64,000 nt of DNA, taken from the NCBI RefSeq assembly GCF_006438785.1, contig NZ_RCZB01000002.1, positions 248,001-312,000 of the forward strand, in the 5' to 3' direction. Shown in pieces: positions 23,616-33,149 of the stretch (positions are counted from its first letter, which is position 1; each line of letters opens with the position of its first letter). A model generated the notes under the pieces. That model searched no databases and was not told the DNA's origin. It saw only the letters and a program-made list of their open reading frames with translations. This DNA comes from Rhodanobacter glycinis (lineage in GTDB: Bacteria > Pseudomonadota > Gammaproteobacteria > Xanthomonadales > Rhodanobacteraceae). The translations under genes were made by a program, and so were the position numbers.

Positions 23616-23822
23616 ATGAATGTCGATCGCATCGTTCTGGGTTTCGCCGGCACCGTCGTGCTGGTGGGTATCGCGCTGGCGCATTTCGTGGCGCCCGGCT
23701 GGATCTGGCTCCCGGTGTTCGTGGGCGCCAACCTGCTGCAGTCCTCGTTCACCGGCTTCTGCCCGCTGGCGATGCTGCTGCGCAAGCTGGGCCTGAAGCC
23801 CGGTTGCGCCTTTCCGTCCTGA
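23616..23822 (+). CDS. DUF2892 (YgaP transmembrane-type) small protein
   Basis: The 68-residue protein follows a CAGGAG site. It has two membrane helices (LGFAGTVVLVGIALAHFV and WIWLPVFVGANLLQSSFTGFCPLAMLL) and the family motif FTGFCPLAMLLRKLGLKPG. This is the membrane module of YgaP, where it is attached to a rhodanese; here it stands alone. It may pass or bind sulfur compounds at the membrane; no activity has been shown for the free domain. It is the first gene downstream of the persulfide-type operator, so it should be induced by sulfide or persulfide stress, together with the DUF302 gene 28 nt further on. Confidence 0.85.
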   Translation: MNVDRIVLGFAGTVVLVGIALAHFVAPGWIWLPVFVGANLLQSSFTGFCPLAMLLRKLGLKPGCAFPS

Positions 23823-23850
23823 GTGGCATTGCGTCGAGCCGAGGTGAACC

Positions 23851-24234
23851 ATGTATTACATCGTTGAAACAGCCAAGACGCCGGAACAGGCCGCCGCGGA
23901 CCTGGCCGAAGCGGTCGTACGCAACGGCTTCGGCGTGCTGCACGTGCACGATCTGGGCGCCACCCTGCGCAGCAAGGGCGTCGCGTTCGAGCGCCAGTGC
24001 AAGGTGTTCGAAGTGTGCAATCCGCAGCAGGCGGCCAGCGTGCTGGCGGCGGACATGCGGCTGAACATGGCGCTGCCTTGCCGCATTTCGGTCTACACCG
24101 ACGGCGGCAAGACCTGGATCGGCATGATCCGGCCGGTGCCGATGCTGGGCATGCTCTCGACCGATCCCGCTCTGGTGGCGACGGCGGGCGAAGTGGAGCA
24201 GGTCGTCACGCGCATCATCGACGAGGCCCGGTGA
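23851..24234 (+). CDS. DUF302 domain protein
   Basis: The 127-residue soluble protein starts behind GAGGTGAACC. It shows the DUF302 pattern (EAVVRNGFGVLHVHDLGATLRSKGVAFERQCKVFEVCNPQQAASVLAADMRLNMALPCRISVYTDGGKTWIGMIRPVPML). DUF302 proteins are common in operons with sulfide-oxidation and RND genes, but their function is unknown. Three cysteines (QCKVFEVC and LPCRI) could be reactive or bind a ligand. No signal peptide is seen. Its place between the DUF2892 and the sulfide:quinone reductase-like genes suggests a role in sulfane-sulfur handling. Confidence 0.82.
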   Translation: MYYIVETAKTPEQAAADLAEAVVRNGFGVLHVHDLGATLRSKGVAFERQCKVFEVCNPQQAASVLAADMRLNMALPCRISVYTDGGKTWIGMIRPVPMLGMLSTDPALVATAGEVEQVVTRIIDEAR

Positions 24235-24334
24235 AGTGCCGCGGCCGTGCCGGCGTCCCGCGGCGCCGAGACCAGGTCCGATCCCTGCGCGAAGTCCATG
24301 CGGGTCTTGCCGGCACCAGCCATTGCCCGCCGAG

Positions 24335-24348
24335 TTGACCAGGCTCAA
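24335..24348. promoter_or_regulatory. FNR/DNR-like site (sulfide:quinone reductase-like)
   Basis: TTGACCAGGCTCAA keeps both outer half-sites, with one mismatch in the right arm. A -10-like CATGCT at 24371-24376 is at class II distance and the gene starts at 24407. It may add oxygen control to the sulfide-responsive unit. Confidence 0.55.
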
Positions 24349-24406
24349 GTCCTCCCCGGCCCTGATGGCACATGCTGTCAGCATCCCCTCTGAGCAGGAG
24401 ACTGCC

Positions 24407-25714
24407 ATGTGCGACGTCGTCATCGTTGGTGCGGGTCTGGGCGGCATGAGCGCCGCCTATGAAATCAAGGCCGCGTTGGGGAGTGCCCATCGCGTCACGG
24501 TGGTCGGTGAGGGTGGCCTGTTCTCGTTCACGCCATCCAACCCATGGGTCGGCATCGGCTGGCGCGAGCCTGCCGATGTGCAGATCGATGCCGCGTCGGC
24601 GCTGGGCCGGCACGACATCACGTTCGTCGACTCGCCGGCCAGCGCGGTTCGTCCGACGGAAAACCGCGTGCAGCTGCAGGATGGCCGCGAGCTGCAGTAC
24701 GACTACCTGGTCATCACCACCGGTCCGCGCCTGGCCTTCGACGAAATTCCGGGGCTGGGACCGCTAGCCGGTTACACGCAATCGGTCTGCACCACGGCGC
24801 ATGCGACCGCCGCCTGGAAGGCATACGAGGAGTTCCTGAAAGCGCCCGGTCCGGTGGTGATCGGCGCCGCGCAGGGTGCGAGCTGCTTCGGTCCGGCCTA
24901 CGAGTTCGCGATGATCCTCGACACCGATTTGCGCCGGCGCAAATTGCGCGATCGGGTACCGATGACGTTCGTCACGCCGGAGCCGTACATCGGCCACATG
25001 GGGCTCGGCGGCGTCGGCGATTCCAAGGGCTTGCTGGAGAAGGAGCTGCGCCAACGCCATATCAAGTGGATCACCAACGCACGCATCGACAAGGTCGAAC
25101 CCGGAGTGATGCAGGTCAGCGAGCATGACGCGCACGGCCAGGTGCTGGAGACTCACGCGTTGCCGTTTGTCTACTCGATGGTGATCCCAGCGTTCACCGG
25201 CGTGGCCGCGGTACGCGGCGTCGAGGGACTGGTCAATCCGCGCGGCTTCGTGCTGATCGACAAGCACCAGCGCAATCCGGCGTTTCCGAACATCTTCTCC
25301 GCCGGCGTGTGCGTGGCGATCCCGCCGGTGGAGGTGACGGCAGTGCCGACCGGGGCGCCCAAGACCGGCTTCATGATCGAATCCATGGTCAGTGCGCTGG
25401 CCGCCAACATCAAGGCCGCCATCGACGGCAAGCCCGCCACCGCCGAGGCGACCTGGAACGCGGTGTGCCTGGCCGACATGGGCGACAGCGGCGCGGCGTT
25501 CGTGGCCATTCCGCAGATCCCGCCGCGCAATGTCACCTGGGCGAAGCAGGGCAGGTGGGTGCATCTGGCCAAGGTCGCATTCGAGAAATACTTCATGCGC
25601 AAGATCCGTTCGGGCAACACCGAGCCGGTCTACGAAAAGTACGTGATGAAAGCCCTCGGCATCGAGCGGCTCAAGCCGGGGACCCAGCCCGGTGGCGCGA
25701 TTCCACCCCGATGA
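24407..25714 (+). CDS. Sulfide:quinone oxidoreductase-like flavoprotein
   Basis: ATG 24407 follows an AGGAG site; the protein has 435 residues. FAD is bound by GAGLGGMSAAYE (8-19). The family-defining cysteines are present: C128 (QSVCTTAHA), C160 (GASCFGPAYEF) and C302 (FSAGVCVAI). The C128/C160 spacing equals that of characterised sulfide:quinone oxidoreductases, and C302 sits in the place of the third catalytic cysteine. The amphipathic C-terminal region should bind the membrane. The reaction would be oxidation of sulfide (or other thiols) to sulfane sulfur, with electrons passed to ubiquinone. The subtype is uncertain. It precedes an RND pump in the same orientation. Confidence 0.85.
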   Translation: MCDVVIVGAGLGGMSAAYEIKAALGSAHRVTVVGEGGLFSFTPSNPWVGIGWREPADVQIDAASALGRHDITFVDSPASAVRPTENRVQLQDGRELQYDYLVITTGPRLAFDEIPGLGPLAGYTQSVCTTAHATAAWKAYEEFLKAPGPVVIGAAQGASCFGPAYEFAMILDTDLRRRKLRDRVPMTFVTPEPYIGHMGLGGVGDSKGLLEKELRQRHIKWITNARIDKVEPGVMQVSEHDAHGQVLETHALPFVYSMVIPAFTGVAAVRGVEGLVNPRGFVLIDKHQRNPAFPNIFSAGVCVAIPPVEVTAVPTGAPKTGFMIESMVSALAANIKAAIDGKPATAEATWNAVCLADMGDSGAAFVAIPQIPPRNVTWAKQGRWVHLAKVAFEKYFMRKIRSGNTEPVYEKYVMKALGIERLKPGTQPGGAIPPR

Positions 25715-25734
25715 CACACCGAGAGTCCATTTCC

Positions 25735-26820
25735 ATGAGATCTGTCCCGCACCTGGTCGCCTTGTCGCTGGTTGTCATCGCGCTGGCCGGCTGCGGCAAC
25801 CGCAATCCGCCGGCTGCCACGCAGAGCCCGCCACCGGCGCTGGCCAGCGTCGTCGTGCATGCCCAGACGGCGCATGACGAACAGGTCTGGGACGGCGTGG
25901 TGGAGGCAGTGAACCAGGCCACGATCACGGCGCAAACCAACGCGCGGGTGCTCGAGTTGCCGCATGACGTCAACGATATCGTCGCCAAGGGCGATGTGTT
26001 AGTGCGCTTTACCGACGTCGAGCAGAAGTCGGCGCGCAGCGCGGCACAGGCGCAGGTCGCTTCGGCCGCTGCGACCTACAAGGAGGCTGCCGCGTCGTAC
26101 AAGCGCATCGACGCGGTCTACGCGAAGGGCTTCATCTCCGCGGCACAGATGGATCAGCAGCGTGCTCAGCGCGATGCGGCACAGGCAGCGCTGGCATCGG
26201 CTCGGGCCCAGCTCGATCAGGTGGGCCAGGCACTGGACTACACGGTGCTGCGCGCGCCCTATGCGGGCATCATCACCCGCCGCTACGTGCAGGTGGGTGA
26301 GGCCGTGCAGGCGGGTCCGCCATCGCCGCAGCCATTGATCACGATACAAGCGCTGGACGACCTGCGCGTCAACGTGCAGGTGCCGCAGAGCGCGGTCGAT
26401 GCCATCCGCCATTTTCATGCGGCCGAGGTGCTGCTCGGCGGCGGCGCTCGACGAGTTGCCGCCAGCAGCATCAGCGTGTTTCCGTATGCCGACCCGAATA
26501 CGCATACCTTCAATGTGCGGCTGCAGTTGCCCGCTGGCGACACCGGCCTGTACCCGGGCATGACGGTAAAGGTCGCCTTCGCCACCGGCGAGGCGAAACG
26601 CCTGCTGGTGCCGGCCAGCGCGCTGGTGCAGCGTGGCGAGTTGCTGGGCGTGTACGTGCTCGATGAACACGGTGCGGCGTTGCGCCAGTTGCGTATCGGT
26701 CATCGCTACGCAGACCAGGTCGAAGTACTGGCCGGGCTCGACGACGGCGAACGGGTCGCCACCGATCCGGCCGCCGCCGCGCGCTGGCTGACCGAGAGCC
26801 GGCACGGAGTCGCGCCATGA
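25735..26820 (+). CDS. RND efflux periplasmic adaptor lipoprotein
   Basis: The 361-residue protein is an HlyD/AcrA-type membrane-fusion protein with a lipoprotein signal (VVIALAGCGN). The parts are typical: a lipoyl-like half (DGVVEAVNQATITAQTNARVLELPHDVNDIVAKGDVLVRF), a helical hairpin with many Ala, Gln and Lys residues, the second lipoyl half (DYTVLRAPYAGIITRRYVQVGEAV) and beta-barrel and C-terminal domains. It should link the inner-membrane pump encoded next (4-nt ATGA overlap) to an outer-membrane channel, whose gene is not adjacent. ATG 25735 was preferred to ATG 25711 because of a GAGAG site. Confidence 0.92.
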   Translation: MRSVPHLVALSLVVIALAGCGNRNPPAATQSPPPALASVVVHAQTAHDEQVWDGVVEAVNQATITAQTNARVLELPHDVNDIVAKGDVLVRFTDVEQKSARSAAQAQVASAAATYKEAAASYKRIDAVYAKGFISAAQMDQQRAQRDAAQAALASARAQLDQVGQALDYTVLRAPYAGIITRRYVQVGEAVQAGPPSPQPLITIQALDDLRVNVQVPQSAVDAIRHFHAAEVLLGGGARRVAASSISVFPYADPNTHTFNVRLQLPAGDTGLYPGMTVKVAFATGEAKRLLVPASALVQRGELLGVYVLDEHGAALRQLRIGHRYADQVEVLAGLDDGERVATDPAAAARWLTESRHGVAP

Positions 26821-29800
26821 GCGAGCCACGGCTCGGCTTCTCCGGCCGCATCGCCCGCACATTCCAGCGTTCGCCGCTGACGCCGATCCTGGCGATCGCG
26901 GCCCTGCTGCTTGGCCTGGTCGCGGTGATGATCACGCCGCGCGAGGAAGAGCCGCAGATCGACGTGACCATGGCCAACGTGATGGTGCCGTTCCCCGGCG
27001 CCGACGTGCACGACGTCGAGAACCTGGTGGCTTATCCGCTGGAGCAGAAGCTGGCCGAGCTCGAAGGCGTCAAGCACGTCTACTCGATGAGCCGGCCCGG
27101 CATGGCGGTAATCACGGTGGAGTTCCAGGTCGGCGTGCCGCGGCAGACCGCGATCGTGCGGCTGTACAACCAGGTGTTCCAGAACCAGGGCTTCGTGCCG
27201 CCCAACCTGGGCGTGGGCCAGCCGCTGGTGCGGCCGATGGGCATCGACGACGTGCCGGTGATGGCGCTCACGCTGTGGAGCGACGACCCCGCGCAAGGTC
27301 CGACCCAGCTGGCCGAGGTCGCGCATACACTGGAAACCGAATTGAAGCGCGTGCCCGGCACGCGCGACGTCTACACCATCGGCGCGCCCGAGCGGGCGGT
27401 GGTGGTGAATCTGGATGCGGCGAAACTGGCCGCCTACGGCATGGCGGTCGGCGACCTGGCGAATGCCTTGCGCGCGGCCAATGTGGTGACCCAGGCTGGC
27501 GATCGCGTGACGGGCAATCACAATGTGCCGGTGACCGCCGGGCGTTTTCTCGCCGACGCGGCGGATGTGGCGCAACTGGTGATCGGCCTGAAGAACGGCC
27601 AGCCGGTGTTCCTCTCCGACGTGGCCACGATCCATCAGGGCGCCGACCTGCCCAGCCGCTATGTCTGGTTCGGCGCACCCGCCGGCAAGGCCGGCCCCGC
27701 TGCCGGCAACGCAGCGGCGGTGACCATCGCGGTGGCGAAGAAGCCCGGTACCAACGCCGCCGACATCACCGGCGCGATCCGTGCGCAACTGCATGTGCTC
27801 GAAGGCGTGGTGATTCCCGCAGGCGTGCACGTCACGGTGACCCGCGACTACGGCCAGACCGCCACCGACAAGGCGGACAAGCTGATCCACAAGCTGATCT
27901 TCGCCACCTTCTCGGTGGTGCTGCTGGTGCTACTGGCGATGGGCTGGCGCGAGGCGATCGTGGTCGGCAGCGCGGTGGTCATCACCCTGGCGCTGACCTT
28001 GTTCGCGTCGTGGGCGATGGGCTTCACCATCAACCGCGTCTCGCTGTTCGCGCTGATCTTCTCGATCGGCATCCTGGTCGACGATGCGATCGTGGTGGTG
28101 GAGAACATCCACCGGCACATGGCGCTGGGCGGGCGCACCCTGCGCGAGGCGATTCCCGCGGCGGTCAGCGAGGTCGGCGGGCCGACCATCCTGGCCACCT
28201 TCACGGTGATCGCCGCCTTGCTGCCGATGGCCTTCGTGTCCGGGCTGATGGGGCCGTACATGCGGCCGATTCCGATCAACGCCTCGGCCGGCATGCTGCT
28301 GTCGCTGGCGGTCGCGCTGATCGTGACGCCATGGCTGGCGCTCAAGCTGCTTGGCCATCACCGCCACACCGACGCTGCGCCGACCGCCAGTCATGCCGCC
28401 GGCGACGGCCGCCTGCACCGTGTGTTCCATCGGCTGATGCTGCCGTTCCTCGACGGCGACCGCGCGCCGCGCCGGCGCCGCCTGCTGTTCGCCGCGATGG
28501 GCGTGCTGGTGCTGGCCGCCGTGGGCCTGGTGGTGGTCAAGGCGGTGGTGCTGAAGATGCTGCCGTTCGACAACAAGTCCGAGTTCCAGATCGTGGTGGA
28601 CATGCCCGAGGGCAGCACGCTGGAACGCACCAACCGCCTGCTCGGCGAGCTGGCGCAGAGCCTGGCCGGCGTGCCCGAAGTGAAGGACTGGCAGGGCTAT
28701 GCCGGTACCGCCGCGCCGATCACCTTCAACGGATTGGTACGCCAGTACTACCTGCGCAGCGGTCCGATCGTCGGCGACCTGCAGGTGAGCCTGGTCGACA
28801 AGAGCGAACGCTCGCGCCAGAGCCACGCCATCGCGCTGGCCGTGCGGCCGGCGCTGGCCCGCATCGGCGCACGCTACGGTGCTTCGGTGAAAGTGGTCGA
28901 GGTGCCGCCCGGCCCGCCGGTGCTCGCACCGATCGTGGCCGAAGTCTACGGACCGGACTACGCCGGCGTGCGCCGCACGGCGCGCGCGCTGGAGCGGAAA
29001 TTCAAAGCCAACCCCGACATCGTCGATGTCGACACCAGCGTGGAGGCGGATGCGCCGCGCGAGGTGCTGGTGGTCGATCGCGCACGCGCGGCGCGGCTGG
29101 GGCTGGATCAGGCATCCATCGCGCAGGTGTTGCGCACCGCATTGTCCGGTGACGATGCGACCTGGCTGATGGATGGTCACGCGAAATACGCGGTGCCGAT
29201 ACGCCTGCGCCTCGACGCCGGCGACCAGGCCGCGATGAACCAGTTGCTGGCGTTGCGCGTGCGTGCGCAGAGCGGTGCTCTGGTGCCGTTGTCCGAGGTG
29301 GTCAGCGTGCAGGCGGCGAACTGGGAGAAGGCGATTTATCACAAGGACCTGCTGCCCTATGCCGCGGTTACCGGCGACGATGCCGGCGCCACCGACAGCC
29401 CGTTGTACGGCATGTTCTCGCTGGTCGGCGAACTTCGCCACGAGCGGCTGGACGGCCAACTGCTGCAGCAGCACTTCATCGCGCAGCCCACCGACACCAC
29501 CCGCCCCGCGGTGAAGTGGGATGGCGAGTGGCAGATCACGTTCGAGACGTTCCGCGACATGGGGCTGGCGTATTCGGTCGGCCTGCTGCTGATCTACCTG
29601 CTGGTGGTCGGCCAGTTCAAGAGCTATGTGGTGCCGCTGATCATCATGGCGCCGATCCCGCTGACCGTGATCGGCGTGATGCCGGGGCATGCCTTGCTAG
29701 GCGCGCAGTACACCGCCACCTCGATGATCGGCATGATCGCGCTGGCCGGCATCATCGTGCGCAATTCGATCCTGCTGATCGACTTCATCAACCACGCGCT

Positions 29801-30059
29801 GGCCGCCGGACAGCCGTTGCGCGAGGCGGTGATCAACGCCGCGGCGGTGCGCGCGAAACCCATCGTGCTGACCGGGGTGGCGGCGATGATCGGCGGTTTC
29901 TTCATCGTCGACGACCCGATCTTCCAGGGCCTGGCGGTGTCGCTGATCTTCGGCATCCTGGTGTCGACCGCACTGACCCTGCTGGTGATTCCGCTGCTGT
30001 ATTACGTATGGCTGCAGCGCCATCCGCTACCCGAAACATCCAGCGCCGAAGGAGCGTGA
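26817..30059 (+). CDS. RND-family efflux pump permease
   Basis: The 1080-residue AcrB/MexF-like permease has an N-terminal membrane helix, two large periplasmic loops and twelve membrane helices. Motifs: [29 protein letters not shown] (porter entry), [25 protein letters not shown] (helix 4, with the Asp-Asp proton-relay pair), and [25 protein letters not shown] plus [18 protein letters not shown] near the end. It is proton-driven. The context (persulfide-type regulator, SQR-like enzyme, DUF302 and OsmC) suggests an export role connected to reactive sulfur species, but the substrate is unknown. It shows no obvious CusA-type metal signature. Confidence 0.94.
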   Translation: MSEPRLGFSGRIARTFQRSPLTPILAIAALLLGLVAVMITPREEEPQIDVTMANVMVPFPGADVHDVENLVAYPLEQKLAELEGVKHVYSMSRPGMAVITVEFQVGVPRQTAIVRLYNQVFQNQGFVPPNLGVGQPLVRPMGIDDVPVMALTLWSDDPAQGPTQLAEVAHTLETELKRVPGTRDVYTIGAPERAVVVNLDAAKLAAYGMAVGDLANALRAANVVTQAGDRVTGNHNVPVTAGRFLADAADVAQLVIGLKNGQPVFLSDVATIHQGADLPSRYVWFGAPAGKAGPAAGNAAAVTIAVAKKPGTNAADITGAIRAQLHVLEGVVIPAGVHVTVTRDYGQTATDKADKLIHKLIFATFSVVLLVLLAMGWREAIVVGSAVVITLALTLFASWAMGFTINRVSLFALIFSIGILVDDAIVVVENIHRHMALGGRTLREAIPAAVSEVGGPTILATFTVIAALLPMAFVSGLMGPYMRPIPINASAGMLLSLAVALIVTPWLALKLLGHHRHTDAAPTASHAAGDGRLHRVFHRLMLPFLDGDRAPRRRRLLFAAMGVLVLAAVGLVVVKAVVLKMLPFDNKSEFQIVVDMPEGSTLERTNRLLGELAQSLAGVPEVKDWQGYAGTAAPITFNGLVRQYYLRSGPIVGDLQVSLVDKSERSRQSHAIALAVRPALARIGARYGASVKVVEVPPGPPVLAPIVAEVYGPDYAGVRRTARALERKFKANPDIVDVDTSVEADAPREVLVVDRARAARLGLDQASIAQVLRTALSGDDATWLMDGHAKYAVPIRLRLDAGDQAAMNQLLALRVRAQSGALVPLSEVVSVQAANWEKAIYHKDLLPYAAVTGDDAGATDSPLYGMFSLVGELRHERLDGQLLQQHFIAQPTDTTRPAVKWDGEWQITFETFRDMGLAYSVGLLLIYLLVVGQFKSYVVPLIIMAPIPLTVIGVMPGHALLGAQYTATSMIGMIALAGIIVRNSILLIDFINHALAAGQPLREAVINAAAVRAKPIVLTGVAAMIGGFFIVDDPIFQGLAVSLIFGILVSTALTLLVIPLLYYVWLQRHPLPETSSAEGA

Positions 30060-30061
30060 GC

Positions 30062-30529
30062 ATGAGCGAGACCCAGGAATTCACGCTTACCCTGACCCAG
30101 GAATCGGATTACGTTTTCCGCATCGAATTCGACGACACCGCGATCCCCGCGCTGCACACCGACGAATCCGCGCCGCTGGGCAACGACACCGGTCCGAACC
30201 CGTCGCGCATGCTGGTCGCCGCCGTGGCCAACTGTCTGAGTGCCAGCCTGTTGTTCTCGCTGCGCAAGTTCAAGAACCATCCGGGCAGCATCGTGACCCG
30301 GGCGAAGGCGCGGCTGGAGCGCAACGAGCACAAGCGCCTGCGCGTGGCGCATGTCGACGTGGCGATCGAGCTGCCGGAGGCCGCTGCCGACTACGTGCAG
30401 ATCGAGCGGCTGCTGGCGCAGTTCGAGGACTTCTGCATCGTCACCGAAAGCGTGCGTCACGGCATTGCGGTGGACGTCATCGTGCGCGACGGTAGCGGTG
30501 TACAAGTACATCCTGCAGTGTCCGCTTGA
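30062..30529 (+). CDS. OsmC-family protein with both cysteines
   Basis: The 155-residue protein starts 2 nt after the RND stop. It has the OsmC pattern with both cysteines: AVANCLSASLLFSLRKFK in the central helix and FEDFCIVTESVRHG in the final region. That makes it a better candidate for thiol-based peroxidase or persulfide chemistry than the OsmC protein at 2342. It ends the RND/SQR group. A plausible job is removal of organic hydroperoxides or hydropersulfides while the pump acts. This is inferred from place, not from known activity. Convergent ompW follows after 128 nt. Confidence 0.88.
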   Translation: MSETQEFTLTLTQESDYVFRIEFDDTAIPALHTDESAPLGNDTGPNPSRMLVAAVANCLSASLLFSLRKFKNHPGSIVTRAKARLERNEHKRLRVAHVDVAIELPEAAADYVQIERLLAQFEDFCIVTESVRHGIAVDVIVRDGSGVQVHPAVSA

Positions 30530-30605
30530 TGTACGCGTAACCGGGCGGCGCCCAGCAGCGCCACCCGCCCTTGCTGCGGATCACTGACTGCGTGTCGAAA
30601 GGAAA

Positions 30606-30632
30606 GGGCGCTCAAGGAAGACACGAGCGCCC
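30606..30632 (-). terminator. Hairpin downstream of ompW
   Basis: GGGCGCTC (30606-30613) and GAGCGCCC (30625-30632) form a perfect 8-bp stem with an 11-nt loop. On the minus strand it is followed by TTTCC, so an intrinsic terminator for ompW is plausible though the T run is short. Confidence 0.5.
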
Positions 30633-30657
30633 CAAGGTATGCTCGGGCGTCCTTAGA

Positions 30658-31272
30658 TCAGAAGCGGTAGCCGAAGCTCAGGCCGTAGACCCAGGGGTTC
30701 ACCTTCGCCGTGCCCACGTTGGCGCCGTCGACATGCACATCGCCCTTGATGCCGATCCAGCGCACGTCGGCGGTCAGCAGCCAGCGCTCTGACAGTTTGA
30801 CGTCGACGCCTGCGTGCGCGGCCGCGCCCCAGCTGTTGTCGATCTTCACCTTGGCGCCTTGCAGCAGGCCTTCACCCTTGGTGCTGAAGAAGCGTGTGTA
30901 GTTGATGCCGGCGCCGACGAACGGCGACACTTGCGCATCAGGCATGAAGTGATAGTTCACGCCAAGCACGGGCGGCAACTGCTTGGTGCTGGCCACCTTC
31001 TGGCCATCAAGCTTGATTTCGTGTTTGAACGGCAACGCGGCGAGTACCTCGACGCCCCAGGACGGAGCGAACAGGTATTCGAGGCTGGCGGTCGGCTTGG
31101 TGTCGCTGTCGATGCTGGCCTTCATGCCGGCGAGATGACCGTTGTCCGACTGGGGATTGATGGTGTGCGCCCCGAAACGGACCACCCAGGAATCGGTGTC
31201 GGCGGCGTGCGCGGCGGATACTGCGCCAGCGGCGAGGGCGGTGGCGATAAACAGGGAAAGCAGGAATTTCAT
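30658..31272 (-). CDS. ompW: OmpW-family outer-membrane protein
   Basis: The 204-residue protein has a signal peptide (MKFLLSLFIATALAAGAVSAAHAA) and the 8-stranded barrel pattern of OmpW: WVVRFGAHTINPQSDNG at the start, ATASLEYLFAPSWGVEVLAALPFKH, QLPPVLGVNYHF, VSPFVGAGINYTRFF and the final GLSFGYRF with terminal Phe. OmpW forms a small hydrophobic channel. In Gammaproteobacteria it is often strongly induced by FNR/ANR under low oxygen, in agreement with the FNR-type site 60 bp upstream (31332) and a -10-like GAGAAT. It is divergent from cydA with which it shares the 278-bp gap. Confidence 0.92.
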   Translation of the reverse strand: MKFLLSLFIATALAAGAVSAAHAADTDSWVVRFGAHTINPQSDNGHLAGMKASIDSDTKPTASLEYLFAPSWGVEVLAALPFKHEIKLDGQKVASTKQLPPVLGVNYHFMPDAQVSPFVGAGINYTRFFSTKGEGLLQGAKVKIDNSWGAAAHAGVDVKLSERWLLTADVRWIGIKGDVHVDGANVGTAKVNPWVYGLSFGYRF

Positions 31273-31331
31273 GTTGTTGTCCTTGGTTGGTGTGTGCCGC
31301 GCGCATTCTCCGAAACAGCACATCAGGACAA

Positions 31332-31345
31332 TTGACCCAGGTCAG
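31332..31345. promoter_or_regulatory. FNR/DNR-type site (ompW)
   Basis: TTGACCCAGGTCAG lies 60 bp upstream of the ompW start (minus strand), with a -10-like GAGAAT (31305-31310) at class II distance. It is the same core as the nirK site. Confidence 0.75.
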
Positions 31346-31435
31346 TTTCACCGGCGGGGAGCCAGGTTCGCGACGTTACGCCACAGGTCTGCGCACGCGG
31401 CAGTTCGCCGTCGCGCGCGGAAATCTGCCGGCGAC

Positions 31436-31449
31436 TTGATCGTGATCAA
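31436..31449. promoter_or_regulatory. FNR site (cydAB)
   Basis: TTGATCGTGATCAA is a perfect FNR/ANR consensus palindrome. AACAAT (31471-31476) is in -10 position, giving a start near 31484. The message would begin just before the three 15-bp repeats. Confidence 0.85.
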
Positions 31450-31486
31450 AATCAATCGAGGCGGAAGAGAAACAATGCACCGGTAT

Positions 31487-31531
31487 CGGGCTTCACCCAT
31501 TCGGGCATCACTCATCCGGGCTTCACTCATC
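31487..31531 (+). repeat. Three 15-bp tandem repeats in the cydA leader
   Basis: The units are CGGGCTTCACCCATT (31487-31501), CGGGCATCACTCATC (31502-31516) and CGGGCTTCACTCATC (31517-31531). They lie between the predicted transcription start and the cydA start codon, so they would form the untranslated leader. Confidence 0.85.
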
Positions 31532-31550
31532 TTGGTCAGGACGCCACGTC

Positions 31551-33146
31551 ATGCATGACATCAACGTTGTCGATCTGTCACGTCTGCAATTCGCGCTCAC
31601 TGCGCTTTACCACTTCCTGTTTGTCCCGCTGACGCTGGGCCTGTCTTTTCTGCTGGCCGCCATGGAGACGGTTTACGTCACCACCGGCAAGCCGATCTAC
31701 CGGGAGATCACCCAGTTCTGGAGCAAGCTGTTCCTGATCAACTTCGCTCTCGGCGTGGCCACCGGCCTCACCATGGAGTTCGAGTTCGGTACCAACTGGT
31801 CGTTCTATTCCAGCTTCGTCGGCGACATCTTCGGCGCGCCGCTGGCGATCGAGGGCCTGATGGCCTTCTTCCTCGAGGCGACCTTCATCGGCCTGATGGT
31901 GTTCGGCTGGAAGCGGTTGAAGCGGGGACAGCATCTGGCGGTCACCTACATGGTGGCGTTCGGCTCCAACCTGTCGGCGTTGTGGATCCTGATCGCCAAC
32001 AGCTTCATGCAGACGCCGACGGGCGCGAGCTTCAACCCGGTGACGATGCGCATGGAGCTGAGCAGCCTGACCGAGCTGATCTTCAATCACGATGCGCAGG
32101 CCAAGTTCGTGCATACCAGCATCGCCGGTTACGTCACCGGAGCGATCTTCGTGGCCGGCGTCAGCGCCTGGTATCTGCTGAAGCGGCGTCATGTCGAGCT
32201 GGCCCGCCGCTCGTTCCGCATGGCCGTGCTGTTCGGCGTGCTCGCCACCGCCGGGGTGATCACCCTGGGTGATGCGCTGGGCTTCATCGGCGGCCAGGCC
32301 CAGCCGACCAAGCTGGCGGCGATGGAAGGCCTGTGGAAGAGCGAGCCGGCGCCGATGCCGTTCAACCTGGTCGCGTTTCCCTCGCAGAAAGATCAGGTGA
32401 ACCGCGGCCAGCTGCAGGTGCCGTATGCGCTGTCGCTGCTGGTCACCCACTCCATGGATGGCACCGTTCCCGGGGTCGACCGGCTGCAGCAGGACGCGAT
32501 CGCACGCATCCGCAACGGCATTCCGGCGGTGGCGGCCTTGCAGTCGCTCTCCGCCGCACCCGGCGATGCCTTCGCGCTGGCCACCTTCCACGCGCACGAG
32601 AAGGACCTCGGCTATGGCTTCCTGGTGCAGCGTTACGCAGCGGACGTGACCCAGGCCACTGATGCGCAGATCGCCACCGCGGCGCGCGACACCATCCCGC
32701 AGGTGGCACCGATCTTCTGGTCGTTCCGCGTGATGGTGCTGATGGGCTTGCTGATGCTGGCGTACTTCGTGCTGGCGGTGATCTACAGCATGCGCAACAA
32801 CATCGAGCACCAGCGGTGGTTCCTGAAGATCGCCGTGTGGATGATTCCGGTGCCCTTCCTGGCCTGCGAGATGGGCTGGCTGGTGGCCGAGCTTGGACGC
32901 CAGCCGTGGACGGTCTACGGCATGCTGCCGACCTGGATGTCCGCATCCACGCACGGCGTCGGCTACATGATCTTTTCGCTGATCGGATTCGTGGGCTTGT
33001 ACACCGCATTCATCGTCGCCGAGATGTATCTGATGGTGCGCGCCATCCGCATCGGCCCCGATCAATCCCATTCCGGCGAGGGCGCCGGTCTACTCACAGA
33101 CACGTCGCAGGCCGCCCGCTTGGCCGGCTACGCGCAGGAGGCTTGA
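31551..33146 (+). CDS. cydA: Cytochrome bd quinol oxidase subunit I
   Basis: The 531-residue integral membrane subunit carries the three haems. The first motif (LTALYHFLFVPLTLGLSFLLAAMETVYV) contains H21, equal to the b595/d axial ligand H19 of E. coli. The Q-loop GRQPWTVYGMLPT and the downstream segment FLACEMGWLVAELGRQ are typical of CydA. The enzyme oxidises ubiquinol with very high oxygen affinity without pumping protons and also protects against NO and peroxide. It is followed by cydB after 3 nt. Its promoter has a perfect FNR site. A GTCAGGACG sequence upstream of ATG 31551 serves as the weak ribosome site. Confidence 0.97.
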   Translation: MHDINVVDLSRLQFALTALYHFLFVPLTLGLSFLLAAMETVYVTTGKPIYREITQFWSKLFLINFALGVATGLTMEFEFGTNWSFYSSFVGDIFGAPLAIEGLMAFFLEATFIGLMVFGWKRLKRGQHLAVTYMVAFGSNLSALWILIANSFMQTPTGASFNPVTMRMELSSLTELIFNHDAQAKFVHTSIAGYVTGAIFVAGVSAWYLLKRRHVELARRSFRMAVLFGVLATAGVITLGDALGFIGGQAQPTKLAAMEGLWKSEPAPMPFNLVAFPSQKDQVNRGQLQVPYALSLLVTHSMDGTVPGVDRLQQDAIARIRNGIPAVAALQSLSAAPGDAFALATFHAHEKDLGYGFLVQRYAADVTQATDAQIATAARDTIPQVAPIFWSFRVMVLMGLLMLAYFVLAVIYSMRNNIEHQRWFLKIAVWMIPVPFLACEMGWLVAELGRQPWTVYGMLPTWMSASTHGVGYMIFSLIGFVGLYTAFIVAEMYLMVRAIRIGPDQSHSGEGAGLLTDTSQAARLAGYAQEA

Positions 33147-33149
33147 GCG

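Noticed and set aside
27275..29152. A 625-codon frame in another phase of the RND permease
   Set aside because: Arg/Gly/Ala-rich out-of-frame translation of a conserved gene.
31578..33071. A 497-codon frame antisense to cydA
   Set aside because: It is a codon-bias shadow: low complexity, no start signal, no recognisable motif.
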